From Phytoseiulus persimilis (lineage: Eukaryota; Arthropoda; Arachnida; Mesostigmata; Phytoseiidae), in contig JAQZDE010000041.1 of NCBI GenBank assembly GCA_037576195.1, positions 62,001 through 126,000 of the forward strand: a DNA stretch of 64,000 bases, in the 5' to 3' direction. The notes beneath the pieces are model-generated. The model was not told where the DNA came from. It searched no databases and saw nothing but the letters and a program-made list of their open reading frames with translations. Position numbers and translations under genes: made by a program. Below, piece by piece: positions 37,777 through 52,990 of the stretch (its first letter is position 1; each line of letters starts with the position of its first letter).

Positions 37777-38263
37777 CTGAGCCAGGATCCGAATGCAGCT
37801 GACAATGACATCAGGAAACTATGAGCCTGTCCCGTCTGCCGATCCGTCACGTTTATGGCACAGAACGAAAGATCAGATGAACTCGCCCCGCCCAATGAGA
37901 TGCTCCGCTTATTCGAATCAAAATAATTCGACTCCCAGGGCCTGGGGCCGGGTTGACGCGCTCCGGAGAGAGTATCCACCGTCGTGGGATGGGACCACGT
38001 TGATAGGGCCATCTCGTGAATCGGAAGACGTTCACTCACAGGGAAAGTAAACACGATCTTCCAGGAAGCAATGAGCCTGGAGGCTGATAGCATGTGGGAA
38101 GAGGGGATGGAGGGAAGAAATGACAAAGTCATTAACACAGCGTACCAAGTCCATCATCTGACTCAGTTCCAGTGTGTCCCGGGAACGTCACCGAAAATAT
38201 CAACGAGCCCATCTTCTTATCAGCGATATCAACGATTCTCGACGAGAGCGAAGTTGACACATC
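37777..38263 (-). CDS. Three phase-compatible exon candidates of an unidentified gene
   Basis: Three minus-strand segments join in phase with good splice signals. 38263-38146 reads DVSTSLSSRIVDIADKKM and continues to FPGHTGTESDDG. 38083-38040 reads SRLIASWKIVFTFP. 37818-37777 reads FPDVIVSCIRILAQ. Donors are GTACGC, GTGAGT and GTACAG; acceptors are tatag, tatcag and catag. The predicted protein looks natural but matches nothing I know. Neither end of the gene was found. It could also be coincidence in a region rich in open frames. Confidence 0.33.
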
Positions 38264-38852
38264 CTATATTGATGAGAACACGGTCGCCAGTCACGATCCA
38301 CGTCGACGACATTGGACGTAGGCAGACTCATCATGCTCCATTCGGTCTCAGCATTGGAGCGGAAAATTGTTGGATGCTCCTCTCGATACCGAAGAGCGCT
38401 GGCTTGCATTGCCGTGTTTCCTCCTGAGAACCCTTTCCGACAAAGATGGTATTTGAACAGTCATATGACCATGTTCATGAAACAGAGCGCTCACTGTGAG
38501 CCGATGCCCACCTCTCAACTCCGCGCGAGCGGGCGTACGAAGCGGCAGAGCGATTGAACCTCCTCGTTCCAGCGTAATTCGGTGCTACGGAAAGCTGCAA
38601 GATGCCGTTTGTACGAAGACCTTCGAAATGAATGTCACTCTCTCAATGCTTGAGGCCAAAGCTGGATCGTGACGAGGAAAGCCGCAATACCACAATCTTG
38701 TTTGTCTCACGAGGTCTGTCACTGTCTGCGAAGCGAGGATTGAACATTCGGTCTCAGGTCGCGTACCTGTCAATATTTTGGAAGTTCCTCCTCTACCACA
38801 ACCGAAGTATAACCAAACGACTCCTCCGACCTCAGCTAGGAAAATGGTTCAA

Positions 38853-38858
38853 TTTATT
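38853..38858 (-). promoter_or_regulatory. AATAAA poly(A) signal of GAPDH
   Basis: TTTATT on the plus strand, 212 bases beyond the GAPDH stop codon in the direction of transcription. Confidence 0.6.
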
Positions 38859-39069
38859 GACACTCAGTTAAAATCGAATCCTCGTCATCGACAGAACTTG
38901 ACCACCGTTAAGAACCAAGAGAGCCCGTGGGGCTCCTATGAAAGAACAACTCAGAGCAAGAACAATCAACCAGGATGTTCCGAATGATTCTCCTGATTTG
39001 TCCCCGCTTTCGGTGAATCCATAATTCGAAGTACGGTACTCGAGTAGTCGATACGTGATGGTCATGAAC

Positions 39070-42117
<3,048 letters not shown>

Positions 42118-45100
42118 ATGAGCGAGTCCAGTGAAGAGTACCAGAACGATTTCTTTGAAGGCACTGAGAAGCTCTTCGAGGTTTGGTTCGGAACCCGTTC
42201 CGGAATCGAAGGTCCAAAGAAATGCGACCTCAGAGTCATCCGCAGGTCAGTGCTATCCCGAATAATAAACAAGTGACCATCGGAATCCTCGGAATCCTCG
42301 CGCTGAATCGACGGATCTGACTTCGACTCACTCAGGATACAGTCAAAAAACTCTGACGCGATGGCGCCGCGACACGGTTTTCTCCGCGCGGAAGACGTTT
42401 CCAGCTGATCCAGTTTTCCGTTTGGAATTTTCGAAACTTCGCTCAGCAGGGTTGCGTTTCACATGGATAGCCTTCAGTCGGAGCTGGAAACGATGGCTGC
42501 CTCGCTCGGCTCATATCCCATGTACACGAATGAAGATTTCCATTAAATGGAAGCCAGAATCCGCACATCAGGTTTCCATCCGCTCCTCCAGCGGATGGAT
42601 ACGTGCTCTCCGGGTCCATGCTCTTCTTGGAAAGTATTGGATTGGAAAGTTGAGCTATTCCCTCCACCCAAAGTTGAGAATCATCTCTCAGTGCTCGTAG
42701 GAGAGACAGCCAGTCCGAGAAACACTCGCTCTTGGCGATCGAGATGAATCAACCATTTAGACTACGCAGCTTCCACAAGCTGATTGCTCCTGATTCTTGA
42801 ATGGCATTTCTCGCTTGCTTGAGACTCGCTCTCAAAATTTTCCCGTTGTTGTTCACGCAAGTTCTAGTGCATGGTCACAACACGCCGAGGCAGAACACGA
42901 CGCCTCTCGTCAGAAATGCCATCGAATCGCCGCGAAAAGTGATTGAGGATGGACTGTTCCGAGAAAGGACTCACGAGCGATCGAATTCGCACCGCCGGAG
43001 AAGTGAGCAGCGTATTTTCGAGATGCCACTTCATCGGCGGAGCTTGAGGGCCTCCAGCGTGATCTACTCCATGTCACCATGCGGCAATCTCGTTGCTGAG
43101 TTCAGAGCTGAGAAGCTCGAGCTCGGTTTCTCTCCCTAAATGAGCAGGAATGACTCAGTCTCCGCGAGAAAGAAACATGAAATCTGAGATCGAATATGAA
43201 TTTTCACTCCGTTGTGCTAAAAATGGATTCAGTCGTTGAAAACGAATCTCGATGCTGATTCTTCCACCACGACCACTGGATGACCGCATGCTCCAACGGA
43301 CTCTTGAGACGGTACCAGCGATTGATCCGGTCATGCAATCTCAACATCGTTTTCCGTGAATATTGAGCCTGAGACTTCTCCGATTTGATCGTTTTGGTTC
43401 CGGAAAGAGCTCGGCTCTGGATTGTCGAGTCGATTGGCTATGAATTTCTTACTTGGAACGCGAATCCTCCTGAGACTACAGTGACACTCTGTCGCTACAT
43501 CGCCGTGGTTTGTGTTGGCACAATAGAGCATCATCGGCTGATTCATAACGTGTAGTCCGATCAGAAACCTGCGGTTGCCGTTCTATTGAACAGCAGAAAT
43601 ATGCTATGTTCTGTTGGCCGGTTCGGCTAGAGCTTCGAGCCTCCACATTGCATGGCCTCGCCAGTTCACTCGCGGTGATTTGGTCCCACAGCCGAGCTCG
43701 GCATCTGGCCCGAGACCGAATTATTCAAAAACCTCACCGGACGAACCAAGCCGCAGACTCTCATTGGTAGGAAGGGCCCTTCGTGGCTCAAGAGAGGTGT
43801 TCGATTCAGTGAACCGTATACTGGATGACATGATTCTCAAGGAGCAAACTGTATCCGTTTTGAGTTCCACCGTGCGTAGCTCATTCGTTATCGCCAAGAT
43901 GATATCTAGAAAAGCTGCGAGGCTGTCTACATCGAACTCTTCAAGAATCTGAATCCTCTCGAGAAGTCCAAACTCTACTTGTAGAACTGCTCTTCATGCG
44001 TAAGATGACGGGTCATCTTTGGCAAAACTGCGGAGCTCGACGAGTTTCCCTATCTCCTAGGCAAAGCGCAAGCCATCTAGATTGAGAAGTAAGTTCTTGT
44101 AGGGTGAACTTTGGGACTCGCAGATATCGCCGCCACGGTCGCTGAAAAGGTTGTTCATCGAAGAAGTCCTTATACGGTGACATTCATGATCGTTTCATCT
44201 CATCTCGAAGCTGAAGGAACTGTGATGTCTCGGCTTTGACGCGATATGCTCCACGGTCCGAATCAGAGACATGGAGCCTCTATACACACCTTCAGTTGTA
44301 TGAGGCAGAGATCCGCATCGTGAAGCTACACTCGGAACATTGTCGAGCACATTTTGCGGATACAGCCACTGTAGCCACGTAGCCCGCATGCAAACTCGCA
44401 AGAAGTGGTTTCATCTGAGAATCATTTCGTCCATTTAGAACTAAACAGTTTACGCAAACGGAGTACGGACCAGGATGTGTCATCATTCTGGATCATCGCG
44501 GTACTTTGTCGGTATCGGACAAAGGGAGATCGCCGCTGTTTTGGCGAAGAATGTCGTCGGCCTCGGTCGAAATCTCATTCTCCTACTCTCCTGAATTCGC
44601 TTGTGGTACCGATCAGGACCCAAGTCCGCTAGCGGTTCACAATGCCGATAAAGGCCACCGGCCATTTCTGTTCGACTCCATCGAATCGTTGCGCCTGTAG
44701 GGTTGTGTGAGGATGCCATCTTGAAGAATTTATATTGCTGCAAAGTTTTCCTTGAACGGGTGTCTTCTTTGCAGGGCTACGTGGGAATCCATGCTCAAGC
44801 TGGTGAAGTGCGAAATCATCTCTCAAATGAGTAATGAAGAAGTAGACGCTTATGTTCTAAGGTGAGACCCCGACGCAATGCTTCTCTTCGGCGTTGGGCA
44901 AAACTTTATTGTTGTGACTGTTTCATTGAATCTGTCATACTCCTCATGGTATCACGAATAAGCCAAAGCTGTTGACGTCTGCCACTCGAAGTCATATCAA
45001 GCACATCCGAGTTTAGCCAGACCGGGATGAGAAGTTGTCCTTTACCTACGAAAATGACTTGACGAATTCCGAAAAATTCATTGTTCCGTAATGACAATCT

Positions 45101-47553
45101 ATCAGTCAAAACCATTTTGAGGAGTCCTAATGATTTTAACGGTGGTGAGGATGGTAAAATGGCGGTCACGAAGGAATCCGCGGGTTACCAAGGGGTGAGT
45201 TGGTGTGGCGAGTGTGAGTTTGCTAGTTTTTGCTGATGTAAATTTCGTCTGGATGAGTTAACAAATGCTTTTCAGCACGAAGGCGGAACTCCCTACGCGG
45301 TCTCGTGGAGACGTGACGGCGTCCCACGAAACCGGGTAGGAGTGTCGGTTTTCATAGGTTCAACGTGATTGAAAGTCTCCTTCACCTGAAATGTTCCGCC
45401 GTTCCTAACGTCGTGGATGGCCAGACCTCAAGAGCCTGTCCGCCGAAGCCGTCTTTGATGGCGCGCGGTTGGTCTGGAACCACTGACTCCGTGGTGCTAG
45501 GGTATATTACACTTTGGTTATTTTCCAAAGAAGTGACGGCGACACAATGAAGCAGTTGAGCCCTGGACTGCTTTCTCTGAGAAGCAGATCTTTCCAGAAA
45601 ACTAACTATGCATCCAGCAACACGAGACGCATTCTCCTGTAGATTACATTTCGATGCTCCGTAAGAGCGATTCAGTTTTGTTCTCTTCCGGAAAGTGAAG
45701 TCGTAGCTCGTAGCTCTCCAATTTATTTTCTCAAACTATCAGTGGATACACTCGAAGGCTGTACTCATCACTGTTCCTTGCTATTGTCTCGATCGCTCTC
45801 CCCGCTGATTCAGCCATTGAATTCTCAGTACAGACGTTCTATTTCGCGCAACTCTCTGGAGTCAATATGGAGGAAGTCAAGCGAGGAGTTATCAGATCTT
45901 TTGCATTTCTGGGTAGTCGAATGCACGAGCATTCTAATTTGAGTTCTGATTTTCTACGGCAAGCAAGACGGGCATACTCGCCCCTCGCGTTGCTATTCCA
46001 AATGGCGGACAAAAATCAGCGTTGATCTGATGACTTTCACCACTTCGTTTGTGTTCGTTTCACAGTATCGGCTTCACATGATACTCATAGGCATCGTCCT
46101 ACTTCCAATATTATTTGAATAGCGGCATTTTCAATGCTATTAGGTAGGTCCTTTGCGTCTTAGGGCTCGCTGCGGGTTATTACAGCTCAACTCAAGACCA
46201 AGAACAACAACGCCCCGGTGTTGGCAAAGATTCCACCGGCTGGACTGAACACGAGTCTCGCTCTTTCTTCTCACGAAACTCTACGCACGCAACGTGTGCC
46301 GATATCCGAATGGTAGCGAATCGAGCTGAGGTCTTGAGCGGGGTTTGATAACTGGTCGTTGGACTCCGGGGTTGGCGCTGGCCCAAGCTCCAGGCTATCC
46401 ATTACTTTCGATCCACGAATAAGTTGTGTCCAACCGTCTTGAGGTTCACTTGAGAACCATTCACGACAAAGAAGCTCCACTACATTTTACTCATTGCCGC
46501 CTCCAACGTTTTGCAGCGAGAGCTCCATGTTCATCTCCAAAGATCGTTTCATCCTCAAAACTTGCGGGACCACAACACTTCTTTGTTGTGTCGAGGCTCT
46601 GCTGTACATCGTGAACCAGTACACCGGATTCGACAAGGTGAGCTAAATTTCCGAGCTAATCGGAGCAGAACAATCCTCACCCCACTTCGACTCCCACAAG
46701 CGTTTAATCGCGTGATTACTCATACCCGGTCGACATTCTAGGTGCGGGACGTGTTTTACTCTCGAAAGAATTACATGAGGCCCGAGCTCCAAGACAAGCC
46801 GCACTCTTCGTTCGAAGAGGAAGCGGCAGTCCTCGATACGTACTTCAAGGATGGGAACGCCTACTGCCTCGGAAGCATCAATAGAGACTGTTGGTATCTC
46901 TATACGCTGCAGGGTCATCACATCAATCGAGCCGACCAAACGCTGGAGCTCATAATGCAAGACCTCGGTGAGTTGACAGTCCGTATAAGATTCTGGACCG
47001 TCCGAACCAGTTTCTCACGTGAACCACGTCAGCCTCTCGCCAGACATGCATCTTCCCAAAATCCCACGGAAGCTTCCACCATTATTGATAGTAACCCGTT
47101 TCCGCAGATCCTCGTGTCATGTCGATCTTCACCCAAGCTGAATCAAGCACAGCTCTTGAAGCCACTCGTAAATCCGGTATCGATACAATCTATCCGGGGG
47201 CGAAGATCAACGACTTCTTATTCTCGCCCTGCGGTTATTCGATGAATGGACTGATCAAAGGGGACCATTACATGACAATCCACATCACTCCCGAACCTCA
47301 GTGCAGCTACGTGAGCTTCGAGACCAATTTTCCTCACGAGAAATACGACCAGATAGTTTCGACGGTGATGCGTATCTTCAAACCCGGCAAATGCGTAGCA
47401 ACCGTGTTCGCTTCGAAGGATTCCGTAGCGTCCAAAGCAGTTCGTCACTTCGACGAACTCGCCTTGCAGGGTTTCCAGCAGAAAGAACTACAAATGTGTC
47501 GCTTCACTGAGTACGATCTGACATTCGCCCTATTCGCCAAGGCGCCCAGTTGA
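42118..47553 (+). CDS. AMD1: S-adenosylmethionine decarboxylase proenzyme, intact, five exons
   Basis: Pyruvoyl-dependent enzyme that makes decarboxylated AdoMet, the aminopropyl donor for spermidine and spermine. Exons: 42118-42245, 44775-44861, 46517-46637, 46742-46967, 47108-47553 (TGA), 335 residues against 334 in human (from memory). All junctions keep phase. The N-terminus [14 protein letters not shown] carries the family's active-site glutamates. The self-cleavage site is SESSMF: the second exon ends in AG and the third starts C-GAG-AGC-TCC, so the intron lies just before the Glu-Ser bond that generates the pyruvoyl group. The catalytic cysteine is in [27 protein letters not shown] and [18 protein letters not shown] follow. 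The first intron is 2.5 kb and the second 1.65 kb. Confidence 0.97.
42246..44774 (+). other. Large first intron of AdoMet decarboxylase
   Basis: 2.5 kb between donor GCAG|GTCAGTG and acceptor tctttgcag. It contains open frames such as 43614-43952 (plus), with a plausible stretch around [16 protein letters not shown]. No supported nested gene was recognised. The second intron (44862-46516) is also empty as far as I can see. Confidence 0.5.
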
Positions 47554-48322
47554 GGCCTGGCCGCGCGGGGGGGCCATTCTTCCAGCGCGACTATTCGAAC
47601 TCTTCAGCTGCTCTATACTTTACCAGGCGCGTCGTTAGTCGCCCTTTTCAACGTCCAATCCTTTTTGTGTCATCTGCGATACAAGCTACGACATTCGCAT
47701 CTACGATTGCGCTATCCGCACCATCCGCGAAAGCAGCTTCATTCATTCGAGAATCCTACATGGCGACTGCACTCTGCACCGTTCACCTGAGCTCGACTTT
47801 AAAAGTGCCTCGATGGCATGCTGGTTCATTTCAAACCGGGACTCTTACCCGGCTTCTGCGTCAGCCGATTAGTGCTGAAGCTCCGCGAGCTACGGGACGA
47901 TTTCGATATCCGTTAACAGCTGCAGCTGTGGAACCGCTCCTATGGGGACGAGGCAGGAGCTGGGGAGCTTTCCGAGACCGATCGGTCACGGTCCCCAACC
48001 ACGACCACCGGTGGAACTCAGTCAAATATCGTGAACTGTGGCAAGTGCAGTGCCGGAGGATGGAGCACGTGGTTCGAGTCCTCGGCGACTGTTTCTGGGC
48101 AACTTGACTCGTTTCGGTTTCACCCTTCGATTCGACATCCATCGATGTCTCTCCTCGGATATGTGGAACGGAACAAAGAGGAAATTTAAAAAAGCCTCAA
48201 TCGCCTGGAGGAATCTCTCGTCGGGACACGAGGAATAATCAGGCAACTTCGAGACAGCAAAAGGTGTCTCTACCTTGGAGGAGTTCGAAAGTCGAGGGAA
48301 CTTTTTATGATCTTTTAAAAGA

Positions 48323-48484
48323 ATGGCCCCTCTGAGAGACATCGGATCGATTCAGAGATCGATCGACTCTTTAATTCCGTCAAAAATTATTCGACTACTA
48401 TGGCGTTCCACCGCTCAACCAGTGATCGGACTGCTACTGATTCCACTCGTTATTATTGAAGAGGTGAGCGTTAGAAGCCGGTGA
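48323..48484 (+). CDS. Possible 53-residue membrane microprotein
   Basis: ATG-initiated ORF, MAPLRDIGSIQRSIDSLIPS, with a hydrophobic segment PVIGLLLIPLVII and a charged end. A consensus splice donor (GAG|GTGAGCG) lies inside it at 48464, so it may instead be a first exon that continues elsewhere. AATAAA follows at 48586. I recognise no homologue. It may also be part of the 3' UTR of the gene upstream. Confidence 0.28.
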   Translation: MAPLRDIGSIQRSIDSLIPSKIIRLLWRSTAQPVIGLLLIPLVIIEEVSVRSR

Positions 48485-48585
48485 TATCAAATGCTTCATC
48501 GCCGCTTCCCCGACCTGGGGATGACGGCGCATCGATTCAACTCGGATGCAGTGAATACCGTTCAAAGAACTGACGACCAAAGATT

Positions 48586-48591
48586 AATAAA
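48586..48591 (+). promoter_or_regulatory. AATAAA, candidate poly(A) signal
   Basis: Located about 1 kb after the AdoMet decarboxylase stop and 100 bases after the small ORF at 48323-48484. It could serve either. Confidence 0.35.
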
Positions 48592-51094
48592 ACCTCAGCA
48601 TGATCTTAGCAACACTCGAACATGTTCTCATTCTCCTCTGAGATGATTGCTCCAATACTGTTCTTGTGTCCACATAGATAGATTTCAACTGGAGAGACTG
48701 AAGCGTGCGATCTCGGATGGAATTGAGTGAAAGCTCGAGGATTCTCAGTTCAGAAAGTGGTTTGCTCTCCCTCTCGGTCACCAGTGTACCTAGATACCCT
48801 TCGCCGTGCTCTTCGCTAGAGAGCGAGAAAGGGAAAAATGGCTCACTTAGTCCATACGAAGATAGAGTCATCCGAGAAAGATAGTGTCTGCGATTCGAGG
48901 ACCATCGTTCCCCATGCGAGCAGGGTTTTAACCATGAACTGTGATTATTCACATGACTGCTCGCCGCCCCATCTAGCGACAATGGATGAAACCGAAGTGA
49001 GAACTTTGAGAGCTGGAATGGAATCGCCGATGAAAAGTCATGTCTCCATCGGTTCCGAGGATCCGCCATGGTTTCTCCCGCTGGAACGTTGCCAGCATCT
49101 TAAAACAAGCTGGTCGATATCATATAACATCAGCGAGGAGCAAATGGCTGGCGAGTTTTCGCATTGGGATCCGGCAACTCAGTGACGAGACATTCTCCGT
49201 CTCAAGATCTTGGAACGAGAGCTTCTGAGGCCAGACTCCTGAAGCCGCAGGGCTGAGATTATTTTTGGACCATCGTGGGACGTCTCATTCCGAGTCGAGC
49301 CCTTTTGCCGTCGGTTGAAAACCTCGAAGTCCACACAGAGTGTCTATAAGAGATGTGTTGCTACGGGTCGGATGAATGGGGCCACATATCGACGAAAAGC
49401 CGACCGAGTCCCCATCTTCATTTTGAAGACTCCGCGGAGTCGGGCCTGAGGTAAGCTCGCGCGTCATGCGTTGTAACGAGCTCAACCTGGGCCCTCATTA
49501 AGGTCTTCAGTGACTGAGAATGGACCATGCTGATCGGGAACACCAACGGAAGATCTCTGTAGGGGGCCCAAGAAGCTGGTTCGTGGAATGCACGATTTCT
49601 GTTGGGACTGAGAGGGAAAATATATGATCGCTTAGGGCCGAACCGCCCAAAGCTCGAAGTTTCAATAGTGCAGGCTGATAATTTCAGTGGTACAGCCTGA
49701 TTTGGATCGTCCCTATCGATCTCCGAGCGAAGCGACGTTCGAGAAATTGCCGATATCTTGCACTTACTTTCTGTGCAATGGAGGAGAAGGTTCCGATGGT
49801 TTCATCGACAGCTTTGATAAAAACCAAACTGCTATTGAGGAAACTCGGCGCATCTCTGGGGCAGATGATACGGCATCCATGCCGTCACGACTGACTCGAA
49901 CATGGGCATGGGTAAAAACAACCTATATCAATGAAGAAGACAAATTTTTTTGGGTTTCTCTCGAACTATGATCAATTTGAGCCTGGACTGTTGTTTCTCA
50001 AGACGAGTTCCGGAAATCCGTTAGCTACGTGGTGGGCTCGAGTTCAAGGAATGTGGCAATGTCTGAAACTGGTTCTCCGAGTCGGAAAACGGTACTGTTG
50101 TGGTTGGCTCCCGTGCAGCGGAGGCGCGTCGGGAGGGATCAGACGCCGGCGCAGGCGAACGGAGGGCTGAGCTGACGACGGGCTGAATGAGCTGGCTGCA
50201 GCGGTGACCAGCGCGAACATTCGAAAATTTCCAGTACGACCGGGGAAGAGGGATTGGAACTTGTAACAGCAGAGTGAAGTTGCCTCCATTTACGTGTACC
50301 AGAAGCACCATCGGAGCTTCTCGCGGGCAGGGTTCGCGCACCCCTGCTAGATGATTCGCAACTGATTTCGTGTCTCTCGCAGCCGTGGGCGACCTCGATA
50401 GCGAGCCCCAAGCGCCCTCGTTTGCTTCCGGACGGCAGCGAGGAACTTTAGCTCAACTCGTTACTTCTCTATCTGATCGTTTCTTTCTTCCAGCGCGCGA
50501 CGAGAGGGAATTCGGTGGATACTGAGCGCGGACGTGGTTGTCACTGATAGCGCGGACGTGAGTTTGTTTACAACGGAAGCGTCCGTCGCCCCTTCAAAGT
50601 GGAGAGCGCCGTGTCGCCGTCTAGCGTTATGAAAACCCGCCATTTTCGCTGATTTCTCCAAACGGTAGCCAACCGCAACAGTACCGCTCGGTACGCGGTA
50701 CCTGCGTCTCACTCGCGATCTGGTGGTCGACGGTGTTATGATTGAGCTCCGCTTCTTAAGACACGGATCCTTCCACGTGAAGCAATCTGCCCTCACCGAC
50801 CTTTTCGCGAGGTTTCAAGGGTGCCATCCATTCTAGTGTACGTAGGAGAGGTTGTCTGAGGCTCCAAGGCTCTGGAGAGGACCGCGTATGGAGCACAGGT
50901 CGAGCTCGCGTGAATCGATCATCATGCTTCCCTAGCCCCGCTGAAGTAGTTCCGAGGTTTAAGAGTCATCTGCACGCAGCTCGCCCTACACCTCTTCTCT
51001 GGACGTTGCGCGCATCGGATGTCGTTGGAGAGACTGTCGGAAACTAGTGAGCGTCACTGTGCCCACAGTAACTTTGCAAGTCAACGTCAGTGAG

Positions 51095-52990
51095 ATGGGT
51101 AACGCAGTTCGCAGAGCCATCACGAAACCGATGCGGTCGTTCAATATCGAGAACCGAGCTGAAAGAGCTATTGCTAAGGACAAGCCGGTCCAGGCACCTC
51201 GACACAAAGTCAAAGGCCCCATTGTACCCGAAGAAGTGCAAAGTAAGGCACCACGAAAGCTGTCCCCAGCGCTCCAAGATCTAATGACATGGGAGCATCC
51301 CGTAGTATCGGTTCACATCCAACGCGATGATATGAGACTCCTGATGGGGCACCGGCTCAAGCTTACGGTTCGTTTATTCTGTTGCAGAGGAGATTCGCTC
51401 CAAGATCCTGGAACGGAGCGATATGCTGGAAAACAGACTGCGAGACGTCAAAGTTGTTTCTGAGGGAGTAAACGTGAGTATGAGACGGGTTATTCCCAAC
51501 CTTACCAGCTAATGAGTTGGTACTTCAAGCTGAGTCTTCCTGGATCCCCTCATGAGCAGCCGGGGCCTATTCTGGACTTCCATGTGTCTGAAACGAACCC
51601 TCAGTCTATCTGGCAATCGCTGAACAAAAGAAAAATGCTCCCGTAGATGAATTGTGACATCAAAGCCATGACTCCGGAATGACACATGTGCTGCGCCTTT
51701 TTTTCGTCCTCTGAAACAAAGCTTCGAAAAGCTCGTTGGGCTCAACGGAGTGTTGGCTGGGACCAGCCAGCCAACTCCTTGCGGCCCACCGGATTATAGT
51801 GGAGATGAGATAGCCCACACAAATACGAATTCCTCCTCTCACAAATCAGCTGGCCCACCGAGAATCACTTCATGTTCAGGGGTCCCGAAACCCGGGTATC
51901 AGGAACTGAGTACGCACCCGGGTCCAGTCTCGAATATCTGGGACCACGGGTCCGGCCTCGAATACCCGGGTCCACGGACTCCGAAAAGTATGGTCGAATC
52001 GACCCTCGAATCAAGTATTTCAAGGCTTCTGCGACCCCTTTTCATGCCGTGCTATTCCTCAACCTATGATATGGTGCGATGAAGGACCCGGATGTTCGGA
52101 TGCACGGATGGCACACCTGTTTACACACGGAAGGATGGAAAAAAAAGTCTTCCTCCTCTTCGGAAAAACATTTCCCTTGGGGTGGACTACGGGGCAAAAA
52201 CTGACTGGTTTCCTGCAAGTTAGCAGACAGGGCGAAGATTCTATCCACAGCGCCATTTAGTATTATTTCTTTCTTCGATATTCAACAATTCCGAATGCAG
52301 AACCTCATTCTAGCCCCAATCTTCGACCTCTTTTGTAACTTTCGTCCCCGGTCGAGAAATGACCGCTGATCTCCAGCATGCTAGGCGGCGCGTAATTCTG
52401 ATATCCCACAAGATCAAGCATCGGAAGCTCCGTGAAGAATTGAAAGTGGCACTAGCTGAACTGAGGAAGTATGATAATAATTCCTGAGTGCGCGAAAAAG
52501 TGGTCAAAGCGCGCGGTTGGACTCCCTAGCGAAATTCCAACCGCGGCTCATTCGAGGAGGTGGTCGGGTTGTCGTGCACGAATCCATGGGATCGACCACC
52601 ATATCAATGATGCCCCGGGTAACGAATAATTTCTGAGTAGTGAAAATTCTTGACTTACAGCCTGAAATCCGACGAGTTCAAGAAAACCTCCCCCAGAACC
52701 GTGGGGTGCCTAGCCAGACTGTTTACGGTTTCATAGAACCGAAGAGCGTGCCGAAAGGGAAGCTAACGCTAGGGCAGGTGCTAGAGCTTCTATCGAAACA
52801 CTGCAACAATCCGAAAGCGTACAAAGCAGAAGAAGCTGCTAAGGAATACGGCTTGGAGTTACGCGATGCTGAACTCTTAATCGAGTACTACTTGCCATTG
52901 ACTCTCATAGATCCGACCAACGCAAAGGACATGGCAAAATTAGGTATGAAAACGAAACAAGAATATCTGAAAGAAGTTAAAAACTATTAG
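51095..52990 (+). CDS. NDUFAF4: NDUFAF4-like mitochondrial complex I assembly factor, intact
   Basis: Small mitochondrial protein needed for assembly of NADH:ubiquinone oxidoreductase. Exons: 51095-51242, 51388-51473, 52661-52990 (TAG), 187 residues against 175 in human (from memory). The N-terminus MGNAVRRAITKPMRSFNIEN then RAERAIAKDKP and APRH matches the family signature (human MGALVIRGIRNFNLENRAER). The centre has KEIRSKILERSDMLENRLRD, and the C-terminal part has IEPKSVPKGKLTLGQVLELL. Junction phases are 1 and 0 with GT-AG signals. No frame break was seen. The second intron (1.2 kb) contains the degenerate third copy of the 45-bp repeat family. Confidence 0.9.
51752..52016 (+). repeat. 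Degenerate copy C of the 45-bp repeat family, in an NDUFAF4 intron
   Basis: From about 51873 there are imperfect units containing CTCGAATA and CCGGGTCCACGGACTC. The last one contains AAAAGTATGGTCGAATCGAC, closely matching the core of copies A and B. Orientation is the same as copy A. An inverted repeat GTTGGCTGG-6 nt-CCAGCCAAC (51752-51775) sits on the same side of the array as the hairpins of the other copies. Confidence 0.65.

Larger units (their letters stand above)
47554..51094. other. 3.5 kb between AdoMet decarboxylase and NDUFAF4
   Basis: Holds the decarboxylase 3' UTR, one small ORF listed separately, and long but unconvincing open frames on both strands near 48.6-49.2 kb. The 50.5-51.0 kb part should contain the NDUFAF4 promoter. 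Confidence 0.45.

Noticed and set aside
48060-48085. GGTTCGAGTCC, a tRNA T-arm-like sequence
   Set aside because: No matching acceptor stem, anticodon arm or A-box could be folded around it.
48584-49069. 161-codon minus frame overlapping a 115-codon plus frame at 48838-49185
   Set aside because: The two frames overlap on opposite strands, neither shows a domain or splice context, and the two cannot both be the main coding strand. Left unannotated.
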